A stretch of 64,000 bases of DNA, from contig CAJZHL010000027.1 of the NCBI GenBank assembly GCA_916048055.1, forward strand, positions 58,034 through 122,033, in the 5' to 3' direction. The notes beneath the pieces are model-generated. The model had not been told where the DNA came from. It saw only the letters and a program-made list of their open reading frames with translations, and searched no databases. The DNA is from Pedinophyceae sp. YPF-701 (lineage: Eukaryota; Chlorophyta; Pedinophyceae). Position numbers and translations under genes: made by a program. Shown here in pieces: positions 12,090 to 22,939 of this stretch; within the stretch, counting starts at the first letter, position 1, and each line of letters starts with the position of its first letter.

Positions 12090-13485
12090 ATGGGAACCGA
12101 TGCGCCCGAGGACGAGGACGCGATTCTCGCCGCTTTCGCGACGCTCGAGAAGGCGGTGGAGCGCGCGCCGAGAGCAGGCGCAAATGCCAAGTACCATCTT
12201 GTCAACCACGCCGCGCGGATACACCACGCCGCAGCTCAGCCGGACGCCGCACGACCATCTGCAACACCCTTCAGGTTGGTCACGGGCATGTCGAGGCGCC
12301 CTCGTGCTGCAATGGGCGCCGCAACCGCACGAGAGAGAGCGCGCTGTGCTCCTCCTGCAGGCCTCGCGACGCGCCCGGCCAGCCGTGCGAAGACGAGTAT
12401 CCGGAGCTTCCGAACGTGGACACGTCGATCTCGTTCGATGCAAAAGCCCTCGCGAAGGTGGTTCCGCCAGGCAGGAGGGGCTTCGTCAAGTTCCACCCCC
12501 GCGCCACAATCGCGGTCAAGATCCGGCAGCCGGTCGTGGACCAGCTCTTCGGGCGGTACCTCGTGATGCTGGCCCGGAAAGCATCGCTTCCGGGGCAACA
12601 GGCAGCGGAGGACCGGTGCCAAGGCAAGCGCACGCAGGACGTCCACCGCGTGCGCTGCGGCTCCTATCAGCGCTCTGTCCGGGACATGGAACGGAGACGA
12701 AGCAGCAGTCCCACTGACTCCTTCGCACTGAGCCGTGCGTTTCCCCGCAGAGGACAAGGTGTGGGCGAGGGTCGCTGCAAAGGCCGCAGTGCAGACTGAG
12801 CTCGCGCAGGTGTACCGCGCCGACGGAGTGACGACGTCCGGCGCGTACATCGCGCAGTCCAAGCAGGCCAAGGCGTCGTGGGACTTCGTGCAGGTGCGCA
12901 CGTGATGTGGCGTTGGAGCTGCGTGTGTTGGGTGCGGGGGTGTGTTGTTTGGCGCCGAGGTCCGCGGTGCTGCGCCGCCTGCCCACGCAGAAGGCTGCGG
13001 ACGCTCTGGGGCTGTCGATGATGCAAGTGGTCGGCACCTCGATGCGCGGCGCCGCGACGATAGCGCAGCCTGTGCCGACGCAGCCACCGCCGCCGCCCAA
13101 GCAGCCCGCGATCACAGCGGCGCGAAGGGAGGCGGACCGTGGCAAGGGGGACCGCGCCGGTCCGCGCGGCGCGGCGTCCGGGTCGAAGCGGCCGCGCGCA
13201 GAGCCTGAGGCGGGCCCGCACCCGAGTCCCCCCCGGCCGGCTCCGGGGGCGGTGAAGGACAGCATCAGGACGTTCGTGAGCGGCGCGGTGCAGGCGCAGG
13301 TGGTCGCGGGCGCGCTGCCCGCGGCGGCGGCGGACGACGTCGTCGAGCGAGCGACGCGCAAGGTGCTTGCCGCGCACGCCGACGACACGGACGCCACCTT
13401 CCTGGCGCGCGAAGGGCCCCGCGTGCTGGCGCTGGTCAAGGGCTACGTCGACGTGCACGCGCGGAAGAAGGCGAAGCGTCAGTAG
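12090..13485 (+). CDS. Unrecognised protein with C-terminal SRI-like domain
   Basis: About four exons. The first (from ATG 12090, MGTDAPEDEDAILAAF) is acidic and helical. The second carries DEYPELPNVDTSISFDAKAL and FVKFHPRATIAVKIRQPVVD; I do not recognise this part. After a spliced segment KVWARVAAKAAVQTEL, the last exon (about 12990-13485) has a proline run PTQPPPPPKQP and a basic stretch SGSKRPRAEP. It ends with a roughly 70-residue helical domain, VKDSIRTFVSGAVQAQVV... ...RATRKVLAAH...RVLALVKGYVDVHA, then KKAKRQ. That pattern (basic helix, hydrophobic helix, closing LV-x-YV) resembles the SRI-type domain at the end of SETD2, PHRF1 and SCAF proteins, which bind the phosphorylated Pol II C-terminal domain. 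A Pol II-linked nuclear role is therefore inferred, not shown. Inner exon limits are uncertain. Confidence 0.5.
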
Positions 13486-13925
13486 AGGGCGGCGGCGACG
13501 ACGCCTCGCACCCGGTGGCGGCTGACACTAAGGAGAGACGGGGGAGGAGAGACATGCCGTGCCCGCACGGCGTCTGCGGTCGCGCGCGGCGCGATGCGGG
13601 CGCGTGCCGCGCGATGCGGGCGCGTGCCGCGACGCGCAGGAGAGAGAGTTTCCGGGCGCCCGCAGTCGGCGTTATTGCCATTGCACACACGCACAGCAGC
13701 CCCGCCCCCGCCCGAAGCGAGCGCTCTTTTTTCGGTACAAAGTAGTCAAGTAATTGACCACCCGCGCACGAAACGGCATGCGGGTGCGCTATCGTCCTGA
13801 CCAATGCGGCAGCGTGCTAGGAGTTCTCGCGCGACATGCCACGTGTGCCTGCCAAGGCACGCGCCCGGGCTGTGATCGCGGCGGCTCCCGCGCGGGTTCG
13901 GGGCTCACAGGCGCTCGTGCGCTGT
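13486..13925. other. Convergent 3' intergenic region with short GC repeat
   Basis: A 440-bp spacer between the convergent SRI-like and eL34 genes. It holds a short tandem repeat (about 13586-13635) in which GCGCGATGCGGGCGCGTGCC recurs two to three times, and an AT-richer patch (about 13725-13760) that could be a polyadenylation region. No gene is supported. Confidence 0.45.
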
Positions 13926-14890
13926 TCACTTGGCGAGCTTGGCCTGCTCCCGGAGCACCTTCTTGACGATCTTCTGCTCCTCAATAAGGAAGGCCCGCAC
14001 GATGCGCTCCCGCACGGCGCTGGCGGCGAGGTGGCCGCCGTACACCCGGCTCACGTTCTTCTTCGACCGCGACTGCGTGCTGCCCTCCTTCGGGCGCTGC
14101 GCCTTGAACTGCGGGGCCAGAGGGGCGCGCGGCAGGTCGGTGCGGGCGCGCGGGGCCGCCGCGGGGGGTGCGGCGCGGTGCGGGCGCGAACGAGACGTTG
14201 AGGGTGGGCTAGAGGCGCTGGAATGCGAGCGGGCGCGCGCTGAGGGCGCGGCGCGCCGCGCGGGCGAAGGCGGCAGCGGAGCGCGTGCCGAGACAGGTTG
14301 CCGGCCAGCTGCGGGCGGGCCTGGCCGCGGGCGCGGCGCAGGTGCTGCAGGTGGGCATCGTGCTCGGTTGCAGGGCCGGTGGCATCGCGCGGGCGCCCGC
14401 GCGGGCCGCGTGGGCCCGGGTGGAGCACTGGCGGCAGAGGAGGCGCGCCCACGCACGGGCCAGCCGCTTCCAGGCTGCCGCATGCGGCGCCCGGGGCGGG
14501 TGTTGTCTGGCAGCGTGGTTCAGGAGGCCGAACTCACCCCGTTGAGCTTCTGGCCAGTGATGGGGCACACACGGTGGCTCGCAGGCTTCTTCACGTACTG
14601 CACCACCAGCCGCCCGCCTGCGCGTTCGCAAATTTCGAATGGAGCGTAATACTGAGACGGCGGGGTGGGAGCGAGACGCGTCGTTCGCGCCGCTGGGGCG
14701 CGCAAGCGTACGCTCGACACCTTGAGCAGGCATTCGCGCGCGTCGTGCGCGGCCAGAGCGGCTGTGGGACACGCGTGCGCGCGCTCGGTTCAGGCTTTCG
14801 CCGGCACGTACCCGGCGTCTTCACCATCTTGGTCTTGTTCGACCGAGTGGCATAGCTGTGCCTCCGCCTGTAGGTCACGCGCTGCGCCAT
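13926..14890 (-). CDS. RPL34: 60S ribosomal protein eL34
   Basis: Large-subunit ribosomal protein eL34. Exon 1 (14812-14890) encodes [20 protein letters not shown], matching the [20 protein letters not shown] start of the family. Exon 2 continues [15 protein letters not shown] and a C-x-x-T version of the usual zinc-type knuckle ([11 protein letters not shown] in place of VCPGRLRG). Exon 3, ending at 13926, gives [20 protein letters not shown] and [14 protein letters not shown], which match the family's HVSRAYGG and FLIEEQKIV blocks. Total length is near the normal 115-120 aa. All junctions keep phase (CCG G|GC GGG; AAC GGG|TTC). The two introns are each about 200-400 nt, long relative to this small gene. 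It is divergent from the uS14 gene, 483 bp away. Identification is secure. Confidence 0.95.
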
Positions 14891-15373
14891 CGCTCTGTCC
14901 GCTGCCCGTCGACCTCAGGGGGTTCCCGAAACTAAGAGGAAGGGGCAGGCGCGCCCCGCGGGCAATGAGGCGCGCTCGGCCGCCGCTGCGGCCCGTCCGA
15001 CGCTCGAGGGGGGGGCGGCAGACTCAAGCGCGGCTACATGAGGGGGGCTGCGGCGCCGCCGTCGCCCTCTTCCTTCGCGGTTGAAGGCAATTCGCCTGTG
15101 GTCAAATCGCAAGGTGCGGCGCGCCCCGCTCGGGCTCGCTACGGCGGACCCTGTTGCTGCGCGCCCGTCCGAACGTCTCCGTGATGGCTCGAACGCTTGC
15201 GTCGCCGCACATTCGCTTGGCTCGATCGATTTTCACTGCCGCAGGCTGCTTGCCGCATCCGTTACGCGCTCCCCGCCGCCGCTCAGGGCCCGAACGCTTT
15301 GCTGCCAAGTTGCCTCCGTCTCCCCGTCACCTGCCGCGGCGCCTGTGCCCCCTCCGTCCTCGCAGTAGCCAAC
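14891..15373. promoter_or_regulatory. Divergent promoter region shared by eL34 and uS14 genes
   Basis: 483 bp separates the start codons of two ribosomal protein genes transcribed away from each other, so it should carry both promoters. I see CT-rich tracts on either strand (for example near 15260-15360, CCTCCGTCTCCCC...), which is common upstream of ribosomal protein genes, but no motif I can name with certainty. Confidence 0.5.
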
Positions 15374-16091
15374 ATGGGTCACCACGAGATCTGGAACTCG
15401 TAAGTTCCCCGCCTCCGCAACCCGCCGCGGGAATCCCAGCACCGCCGCGCAGGCGGCCGCTCCCTCCGGGCGCGCGCTCGCCGGCCCGCGACGGTTCAGC
15501 CGCCACCTGCGCGGCCCCGCACAGCTCCCGCGTTCAGTGCCCGAATGAACGCCACGTCGCTGACCTCCCGCCCCCGCCCGCCGTGCGCTGCAGCCACCCC
15601 AAGAACCAGTCCCGCGGCGGACGTGCGTGCCGGGTGTGCGGCAACCGTCACGGTCTGATCCGGTGCGTTTCCCCTCCTGCGTGCCACCCCCGCTTCGAGC
15701 GCGCGGGTGCCGCCAGCGTGGCCGCCCGCTCCGAGGGTGGCGCAGGCAGCGTTAGAGTCGATGCCGCGTGGTGCACCGGGTGGTCCCGGTGCCAAGCTTC
15801 TCCTTCGTTCCGCTCTATCCTCTTGCCGCGTCTGAGAGGATAGATCGCGGACCAGGAGGAATTCTTGGCATGGGGACCACCACCTGGTGCACCACAGCTG
15901 CACTGATCGACGCCTCCTGCGCCGCCCTCTCGGCGCACGAGATGCCCCCGCGCCCACGCCGTCCCGGCGCCGCTGCCCCGCCTCGGTCCAACCCCCCCCC
16001 CCGCCCCCCGCGCAGGAAGTACGGCCTCAACATCTGCCGCCAGTGCTTCCGTGACTACGCGGGCCAGATCGGCTTCAACAAGTACAGGTGA
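15374..16091 (+). CDS. RPS29: 40S ribosomal protein uS14 (S29)
   Basis: Small-subunit ribosomal protein. Three exons, 15374-15399, 15594-15662 and 16016-16091, join exactly to 56 aa, the normal length. Exon 1 gives MGHHEIWNS, exon 2 [20 protein letters not shown], exon 3 [20 protein letters not shown] then NKYR and the stop. The zinc-binding Cys-x2-Cys pairs (CRVC and CRQC) are present. WNSHP and the closing F-x-KYR resemble land-plant and green-algal versions rather than animal ones. Intron 1 has a canonical GTAAGT donor. Intron 2 (15663-16015) contains a long fold-back described separately. Identification is secure. Confidence 0.97.
15768..15895. repeat. Long intronic hairpin (imperfect inverted repeat) in uS14 intron 2
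   Basis: The left arm (about 15768-15823) begins GTGGTGCACCGGGTGG and ends TCTATCCTCT. The right arm (15835-15895), read in reverse complement, begins GTGGTGCACCAGGTGG and ends TCTATCCTCT. The arms pair over nearly 57 nt with a few bulges (near CCCGGTGCCAAG versus CCCCATGCCAAG) around an 11-nt loop (15824-15834). It lies wholly inside intron 2, so it would be transcribed with the pre-mRNA of a very highly expressed gene. Such an element could be a miRNA-like precursor or a small inverted-repeat transposon remnant; no flanking target-site duplication was obvious. Confidence 0.8.
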
Positions 16092-16312
16092 AGCGCCTGG
16101 CCGACGGGGCTTGCGCCGACGACAACGGTCTCATTAGCCCGCGTCGCCGGCGCCCGCACTCCGCCGCCCGCAGCGACAGGCCCACGCTGTGAGACTGTCC
16201 TGCGTCCGCCGCCCCAACGTGCCCCCCCCGCCGCCGCGCGTCCGCGCTCTCACACGCACGCGTCGCTGCAGCCCCGGCGCAACGGCCCCGCCCCACCGCT
16301 GCCTGCGCCGCG

Positions 16313-17395
16313 TCACCAGCTGTCCTCGTCCGAGGCCTTCGCCGCGTCCTCCTTGTACTTCCGCGCGAGCGCGGCCTTCCCCGCGCTCGGCCCGAACTTC
16401 GCGCGCGTCCTCCGCGCCGCGCGCCCCCCCGGGATGATGTCCCGCGTGTCCAGCTCGTCCCCCGACAGCCCCTTCACCATCTCGGCGTCGCCCTCCGAGT
16501 ACGACCCGGAGTCGTCCCCGGAGTCGTCCCGCTTCTTGCGCTTCTTCTCCTTCTTCTCCGCGCCCTTGTCGCCGCCCGCGCCCCTCTTGCTGGGGCCCGC
16601 GCCGCCCGCCGAGGGCTTGCGGCGCACGACGATCTCGTCCGAGTCCGACCCGCTGTCCGAGCTGCCCTGCGCGCGCGGAGGCGGCGCTGCGGCGCGCGTC
16701 GCGCACGGGCGCGGCGCGGGCGGCGTGCAAGCGGCCGCGCGTGTGCACGCAGGCTCCGTTCGCGCTCCGTGGGCCGCGGGCGCGGCGGGACGGCCGCCAA
16801 CGCGCTCCGCGGCGCACGAGGAGCGGGCCTGCGGCGGCGGGGCGGTGCCGGCGGCCGTGCGCGTCGTGCAGGTGCGCACCTCGGAGCCGGTGTCGTCGGA
16901 CCCGCTGTCGTCTGAGTCCGACTCCGACTCGATCTTCTTCTTGGGCTTGGCCGCGGCCGCGGGCTTCTTCAGCTCCTCGGCCTTCTTCTCGTCCGTGGCC
17001 TGCGGCGTTCGGCGCGCGGCGGGCGGGCAACATGGTGTGGGGGGCTGCAGACCTCCGTGCGAGCTGTCGTCGGCGACGGCCTGCGCGAGCTGCTCGCGAC
17101 GGCGTGGGGCAGTGCGACGCCCGCGTTCTGCGCACAGATCCGCGCATCAAGCCCCCGGCGCGCGCGTGGCCGTGGCACGAGTGCCGCTGGTGGTGGGCGT
17201 GCGCCGCCCACGCGCGCACGTGCGCTGCGACGGGCCGCCGCGTCGCGGCGAGGATGCTCCGTGCGAAATGGCCGTCGTGGCCAGCGTTGCGCGGCTCCAG
17301 CGTCCGCGGCACGGCGCCACTGCCGCTCCCGCTCTGGGCACAAGTGCACGCACCTTCCCAACCTCCTTCTTGGCTGCGTCCGCTTTCTCCGACAT
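16313..17395 (-). CDS. CHZ1-like histone chaperone (H2A.Z-H2B chaperone motif)
   Basis: Small acidic nuclear protein. Three exons join in phase: MSEKADAAKKEVGK, then ATDEKKAEELKKP... with the acidic run IESESDSDDSGSDDTGSE, then GSSDSGSDSDEIVVRRKPSA through the end DEDSW. The diagnostic part is near the C-terminus: GDELDTRDIIPGGRAARRTR. This matches the CHZ motif (DLDTSNII-GGRRTRGK) found in yeast Chz1 and in HIRIP3, which binds H2A.Z-H2B dimers and helps the SWR1 remodeller. Here an extra Ala-Ala lies inside the GGR-RTR core, a small departure from the consensus. Lysine-rich blocks (KKEKKRKKR) look like nuclear localisation signals. Total length is about 160 aa. It converges with uS14 (221 bp between stops). 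Confidence 0.7.
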
Positions 17396-18414
17396 GGTGG
17401 CTACCGCTGTTGCGTGCACAGTCGCGATCGCACTCCGCTTTCACGGCCCTCCCGCGGCGCGACCGCCCGCTGCGTGCTTGCCGCTGCAGGCCTCGGCGGC
17501 TCTCCCGCGCGATACGCGGTAGCTATCAACGGGTGCGAACGGTCGTGGGCGCTGGCCAGGTTCGTGATGCGCGCGGTACTGGCGCGGAGGGCCTCGCGCA
17601 GCGCCTCATGTGGTGTGAAACCACTCCTGCTTGTACCTGACACCACAGAAAGACGGCACGCGCGCGCGGGCGCGGCGACCTCGTGTCGCGCTCCCGGCGG
17701 GGGGCGCCAGTCCATTGCAGCGAGGCCGCCCTGGCCGGACACGGCCGCACCATAGTTGGTTCCGAGCGCCTCAACGTGCGGAGAGCAGAGTGCAGCTCGC
17801 AGGGGGCTGGGAGTCGCCCTTCGTCCGCCTTGGAGCAAAGAGTGCGTCGAGTCGTGGACAGCGGGCACACGCGGGTGCAGTAGGCGGGAGGGGCTGCAGC
17901 CCAGGCGCGCCGGCCCCCTGCCGCGATGTCTGGGCCGGCCAGCCCGCGCGAGGCAGCGAGCCCCGCACAACAGCGCGTCTCGGGGCACGCCTCGGATAGA
18001 TCTCAGGAGGTCAGTCCCCCGGCGCCGCTGTTCCCCACTGTTTCATCAGCCCAGAGGCAGGGCGGAGAGGCCAGCAGTGCACCTCCCAAAGAACGGGCCC
18101 CTGCTCCGGGCGACGCGGCGATGGTGGGGCAACCACTGCCGGAACGGATTCTTCGAGTCTGTCCCTTGATGTCACTGCCTAGGCAGAGGCCAGCTGGGAC
18201 GCACGACGCGTCACCAACCCCCCCCCAGCCCGACGCAACGTGCCCGGGAACGCTGCCCCGCGACGCGCCCACACCAGTGCATGCCTCGTCCGTGGCTGCG
18301 AAGCCGCGTCGTGTCGCAACGGCGTCCCCCTCGCACCCGCGGTCGCCGCAGGAGGAGCTCCATGTCGCTGCGCAGGCGTCGCGGGCCTCGAACGGGTCCG
18401 GCGGAGACGGCGAC
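17396..18414. other. Divergent intergenic region CHZ1-like / VPS53
   Basis: About 1 kb between two divergent starts. A frame in phase with VPS53 is open upstream to 17926, but that extension (Ser/Pro/Ala-rich) has no family counterpart, so I did not include it in VPS53. No repeat, RNA gene or other coding signal was recognised. Confidence 0.45.
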
Positions 18415-21244
18415 ATGGCGCCGTTCGAACGAGACACGTTCTCCGCCGTCGACTACGTCAACCGGCTGTTCCCCACGACCGACTCCCTGACAGGTGCGCG
18501 CGCGCGCGTTGCCGCGTCACCTGCGAGGCCCGTGCACGCCGCGCGCCGCGCGACCGCCGCCCGCCGCCGGCGCCGCGTCTCGCAGGGCTGGACGGCACGA
18601 TCGCGGCGCTCCGCCGTCGCATCGGCGCCCTGGACGCGGAGATCCTGGCCGCGGTGCGGTCGCACCCCCCCGGAGCACAACGCACGCACGAGGGCGTCGC
18701 GGCGGTCGAGGGCGCGATCCGCGACATGACGGAGCACATCGCGGGCGTCCGCACGCGCGCCGAGGCCGCCCAGAAGTCGGTCCAATCCATCTGCTCGGGT
18801 ATACGCCGCCTCGACCTCGCCAAGCGCCACCTCACCAGCAGCATCACCGTCCTGCGCCGGCTCGGGATGCTCGTGGGCGCGGTGGACCGCCTCGAGGGCG
18901 TGGCGAGCACGCGGCAGTACGGCGAGGCCGCGCGGCTGATGAGCGCCGCCACGGACCTGATGGCGCACTTTGAGCCGTACGTCGCGGTGCCGCGCGTGGC
19001 CGAGGTGTCGGCGCGGTTCGAGCGGCTCCGGGAGTCGATGCGGCAGCGGGCGACGCAGGAGTTCCACGACCTGCTCCCGAGCGGGTCCGCGGGCGCCGGC
19101 GCGGAGGGCGGCGTGGCGCCGGCGGCGGCGGGCGTGCTGAGCGAGGCGTGCCAGGTGATCAACGCGATCGGCGGGGGCGCGCGCGACGACCTCGTGGCGC
19201 AGGTGTGCTCGCGCGAGACGACGGCGTTCAGCGCGATCTTCGCGACCACGGGGCCGACGGGCAAGTTGGAGAAGGTCGAGGGCCGGCTGTCGTTCGTGCG
19301 CAAGGCCGTCACGGGGCGCCCGGACGTGTGGGAGATCTTTCCGCGAGAGTGGTGCGTGCCGCGGCCCCCGGACGTGGCGCGCGTGGCGTGCGAGGTGCTG
19401 ACCGTGCATGCGGGGCGCGGCGCGACGTGACGTGCGCGGTGTTGTGCCCGGCGCGCACTTGCAGGCGCGTGCAGGAGCTGCTGGCGATGACGCTGTGCAA
19501 GCTGGTCCGCGCGCAGCTCGCGGAGATCCTGGACGCCGCTGCGCCGCAGGGCCTGGACGTGACGGCGCTGCTGCAGGGTCTTCAGAAGACGATCGAGTTC
19601 GAGGAGGGCATGCAGGCGCGGTTCGGAAGCAGCGAGGGGGGCGGGGGCAGGGAGGCGGCGGGTACGGACGCGCTGGGGCAGGTCAAGGCGAAGTGGGAGC
19701 GCGTGCGGGAGGAGCGGCGGCGGGAGCGCGCGAGCCTCGAGGCGGGGGGCGCGGGGGACGACGAGGGCGAGGAGCGCGAGGCGGGGGCGGGCGGCGTGGA
19801 GTTCAACTTCCGCGGCGCGATCTCCGGGGTGTTCGAGAAGCACATGGGGTCGTACGTGGAGCTGGAGGAGCGGGCGCTGCGGGAGGCGGTGGACAAGCTG
19901 CTGCTGGAGGAGACGTGGCAGATGGTGGGCGGGGCGTCCGGGCCGTCGGTGCTGCAGAGCTCGACGCAGGTGTTCATGCACATCAAGCGCTCGCTGAAGC
20001 GCGGGTCGTCGCTCTCGCGCGGCGCGGCGCTGCTGCTGCTGTACCAGGCCTTCCAGCGCGGGCTGGTCGCGTACGCGGGGAAGCTGGCGGCGCGGCTGCC
20101 GCGCACGGCGTCGGGGCAGCCGGCGGCAAAGGCGGCCGCGGGCGACAAGAGCTGGCACGTGCCGCTGAGCGAGCACGAGGAGTTGGTGGTGGTGCTCATC
20201 GTCAACACCGCGGGGTACTGCCACGACACCTGCCAGGGCCTGGCCGAGTCCGTGGCGAAGCTGCTCGAGGACGAGGACCTCCGCGCGGGCGTGGACCCCA
20301 GCGGGGAGCAGGACGAGTTCCACGCTCTGAAGAGCCGCGCGCTGCAGGCGCTGGTGCTCGGCGTGGACACGCGCCTCGAGCAGCACCTGCACGCCATGTC
20401 GCGCGTGGCCTGGAGCTCCGTGGACATGGTCGGCGACGCGTCCGCGCACGTGGCGGGCATCCAGAAGGAGCTCGCCGCCGCCGCGCCGCGCCTGGGCCGG
20501 CTCCTGGACGCGACGCACTTCGGGTACTTCTGCGACAAGCTCGTCGCGTCGCTCGTCCCGCGCTACCAGGAGTACCTGTACCGCTGCCAGCGCGTGTCGG
20601 ACGCCGGGGCGCAGCAGCTCCTGCTCGACAGCCAGGTGGTGCGCGCGACGCTGCTGGAGCTCCCGACGCTCGGCGGGCACGCGGCCTCGCCGTCGTTCGG
20701 GCGGTACGTGGCGCGCGAGATGGGCCGCGTGGAGGCCTTCATCAAGGTCGTGCTCTCGCCGCCCGAGGCCCTCGTGGACACGTTTGCGGAACTCCTCCCG
20801 GGGGCGTCCGCGACGGACTTCCGCCGCGTCCTGGAGGTCAAGTCGCTGTCGCGCCAGGAGCAGCAGCAGCTCGTCGAGGCGTACGAGAAGCAGAGCGGCA
20901 CCGCGGTCCCGCTCGCGCAGCAGCCGCAGGCGTCGGCGGCGACGGGGTTCGCCGCGCGGATGCGCCTCGCGAGCGGGCCCGCGACGGCGCCGCGGACGTC
21001 GGAGTCGGAGACGACGCAGCCCGTGGGGTTCATGTCGAAGCTCGTGGGGCACCGGCGGACGGGGTCGACGGGCGCGGCACTGGCGAGCAAGGACGGGACG
21101 CCGCAGCGCGGGTCGAAGGCCACGGAGAACCTGCGGAGGTTCTTCGCGAACGCTGGACAGCTGTCCTTCCGCGCAGGGCAGAGCGAACAGGGGCCGGGAC
21201 CCGCGGGGGGGTCGGGGGCGGGCACGTGCCCCGCGCAGCTGTGA
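18415..21244 (+). CDS. VPS53: VPS53, subunit of the GARP/EARP tethering complexes
   Basis: Subunit of the GARP complex (VPS51-54), which tethers endosome-derived vesicles at the trans-Golgi. Three exons; exon 1 (18415-18493) gives MAPFERDTFSAVDYVNRLFP, matching the family's N-terminal AVEYIN-LFPTE. Exon 2 opens with GLDGTIAALRRRIGALDAEI and has SICSGIRRLDLAKRHLTSSI then TVLRRLGMLVGAVDRL and RQYGEAARL, almost residue-for-residue the VPS53 signature. Exon 3 (about 19465-21244) carries the helical body including VEFNFRGAISGVFEKHM and FRRVLEVKSLSRQEQQ, which matches the FHKILELKGL region of relatives. Length is roughly 880 aa. The last about 110 residues are Ser/Gly-rich. An in-frame N-terminal extension to 17926 is possible but not supported. 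It converges with gamma-SNAP, with only 92 bp between stops. Confidence 0.92.
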
Positions 21245-21336
21245 CGACGAGCGATTGGCCGCGCAGCGCCGGGAGAACCACACCGGCCGCACTAGACCTC
21301 ACATCGCGCCGCGGCTCCGAGTGCCGATTCGCGCTC

Positions 21337-22939
21337 TCACGTGAGGTCGTCCTCCTCCAAGTCCCCCATGCCACCGGCGCCGAGCCCCGACCCCGGGACG
21401 CCGAGCGCGTTGGCAGCGAACGCCGCCATCGACGGCAGGTCCCCTTGCGGCAGCTGCCGCGCGAGCCGCGCCGCCGCCGTCTCTATATACTGGAAGCACA
21501 TCTTGTCCTTCACCACGCCCTTGATCCTGCACTCACCAGCCACACAACACAACACAACACGGCACGTCGCGCCGCGCAGTCCATCGCGCGCAGGCATCGG
21601 CGGCCGCGGCGCCCCGGAGCACGTGGCGGGGCGTTAAACGGACCTGCCCGCGTCCCCGGACGCATACGCCTGGAAGAGGTCGTCCGCCGCGAACGCCTCG
21701 TCGCTCCTCGCGAAGTCGTCGACGGTCATGGCGTTCTGGTACATCTGCCACGCCTCCGCCACGTCCCCGCTGTGCAGCAGCACCACCACGCCCGCCAGGT
21801 ACGCCTTGCACTGCTGGTTGCTGGCGCCGGTGCGCGAGCAGGCCAGCGCGTACTTCATCAGCAGGTCCGCGGCCTCCCGCGGCCGCTGGGCGCGCAGGCA
21901 GCTCCCCACCGCCTCGCGGTACAGGTCCAGCGACAGGTGGTCCTTCCCGTCCTCCATGGCAGTCGACACCGCCTCCTGCCACATGCGCGCCGCGACGTCG
22001 CCCGCGGAGCCCTCGAGGAACTTCGCGCCCTTCGACAGGGCCTGCGCCGCCGCCGTCGCGCGGTCTGCGGCGGGGGCGGGCGCGCGGAGGGCGCGTGTGG
22101 CGCGCGGCGTGGGCGGTGGGTGCGTGTGCGAGGCGCGGGGCGGTGGCGGGCGCACCGGCGAGCTGGAGCTGCTCGAAGGCCTCCCGCGAGAGGACGGCCA
22201 CGTCGTCCATGAGGCCCGCCTGCGCGGCCATGCTCGCTGCCGCCTCGAAGTCGCGCCCCGCGTGCCAGTTGCTCCCCGCCTTCTCCTGCGCTCCAGCGAA
22301 GCCCGGTCCGCGTCAAAGCGCCGTTCGGCGTCCCGGCGATGATTTCGACCTCCGTTCATGCGAACGCGCGGAAGGAACGCGGATCAGAACGCGGGAGCGC
22401 GCTGCGCGAGCCTGCGGAAAGCTGGGCGTGCCTGTGCAGTCGCGGCCTTCTCGAACGCCTCACGCGCCTTCGCCCACTCCGACCGGCGCTTGTACAGCGC
22501 CGCTGCCTGCTCGAAAGACTGCACGCGATCGAAACGGCCAGTCGCGTTGTGTGCGCGGTCGGCGAGGACGGAGGAACGGTGTGTCTTCTCCTTCCACTGC
22601 CACGTACGCATCCCCGAGGTGCGTCTCGAACGCACTGCAGTGTCTCCCGCGAACACACGGCCTCAGTTCTCGCCGCCCGGAATCCAAACGTGTTCGCGGA
22701 GCGGCAGGGATCGCAGAGGACGGGCAGCGAGTGCGCTAGGGTGTGCACGAGGCGCCCGGGTCGCGGGCCCGGCGCGAAGGGAGGCGCTTTCGCGCTCCCG
22801 ACCCGCACGGGGGCCGTGGACCGACCTGCGCGGCGCCCTCCCAGTCCGGCTTGAGGCGCAACTGCGCGATGGAGGGCGATATGTACTTTTGGCCCTGCTT
22901 CATGAGCCAGTCCGGGTCATTGTCCTTGTCCCTGCCCAT
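21337..22939 (-). CDS. NAPG: Gamma-SNAP (NSF attachment protein)
   Basis: Adaptor of the SNAP family that links NSF to SNARE complexes for disassembly after membrane fusion. About five exons. The start MGRDKDNDPDWLMKQGQKYI is followed by KPDWEGAAQ, matching the KWKPDYDSAASEY region of gamma-SNAP, then FEQAAALYKRRSEWAKAREA, then FEAAASMAAQAGLMDDVAVL. A long exon encodes SLDLYREAVGSCLRAQRPRE, ACSRTGASNQQCKAYLAGVV and VAEAWQMYQNAM, typical SNAP TPR-like helical pairs. The last exon begins RIKGVVKDKMCFQYI and ends in a glycine-rich, acidic tail LGAGGMGDLEEDDLT, comparable to the acidic end of animal gamma-SNAP. Start ATG 22939 is chosen for the match; frames upstream lack similarity. It belongs to the same trafficking class as VPS53, its convergent neighbour. 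Confidence 0.85.

Noticed and set aside
17926-18414. 163-residue N-terminal extension of VPS53
   Set aside because: In frame and open, but Ser/Pro/Ala-rich with no similarity to VPS53, and the family starts at AVDYVNRLFP. More likely upstream leader DNA.
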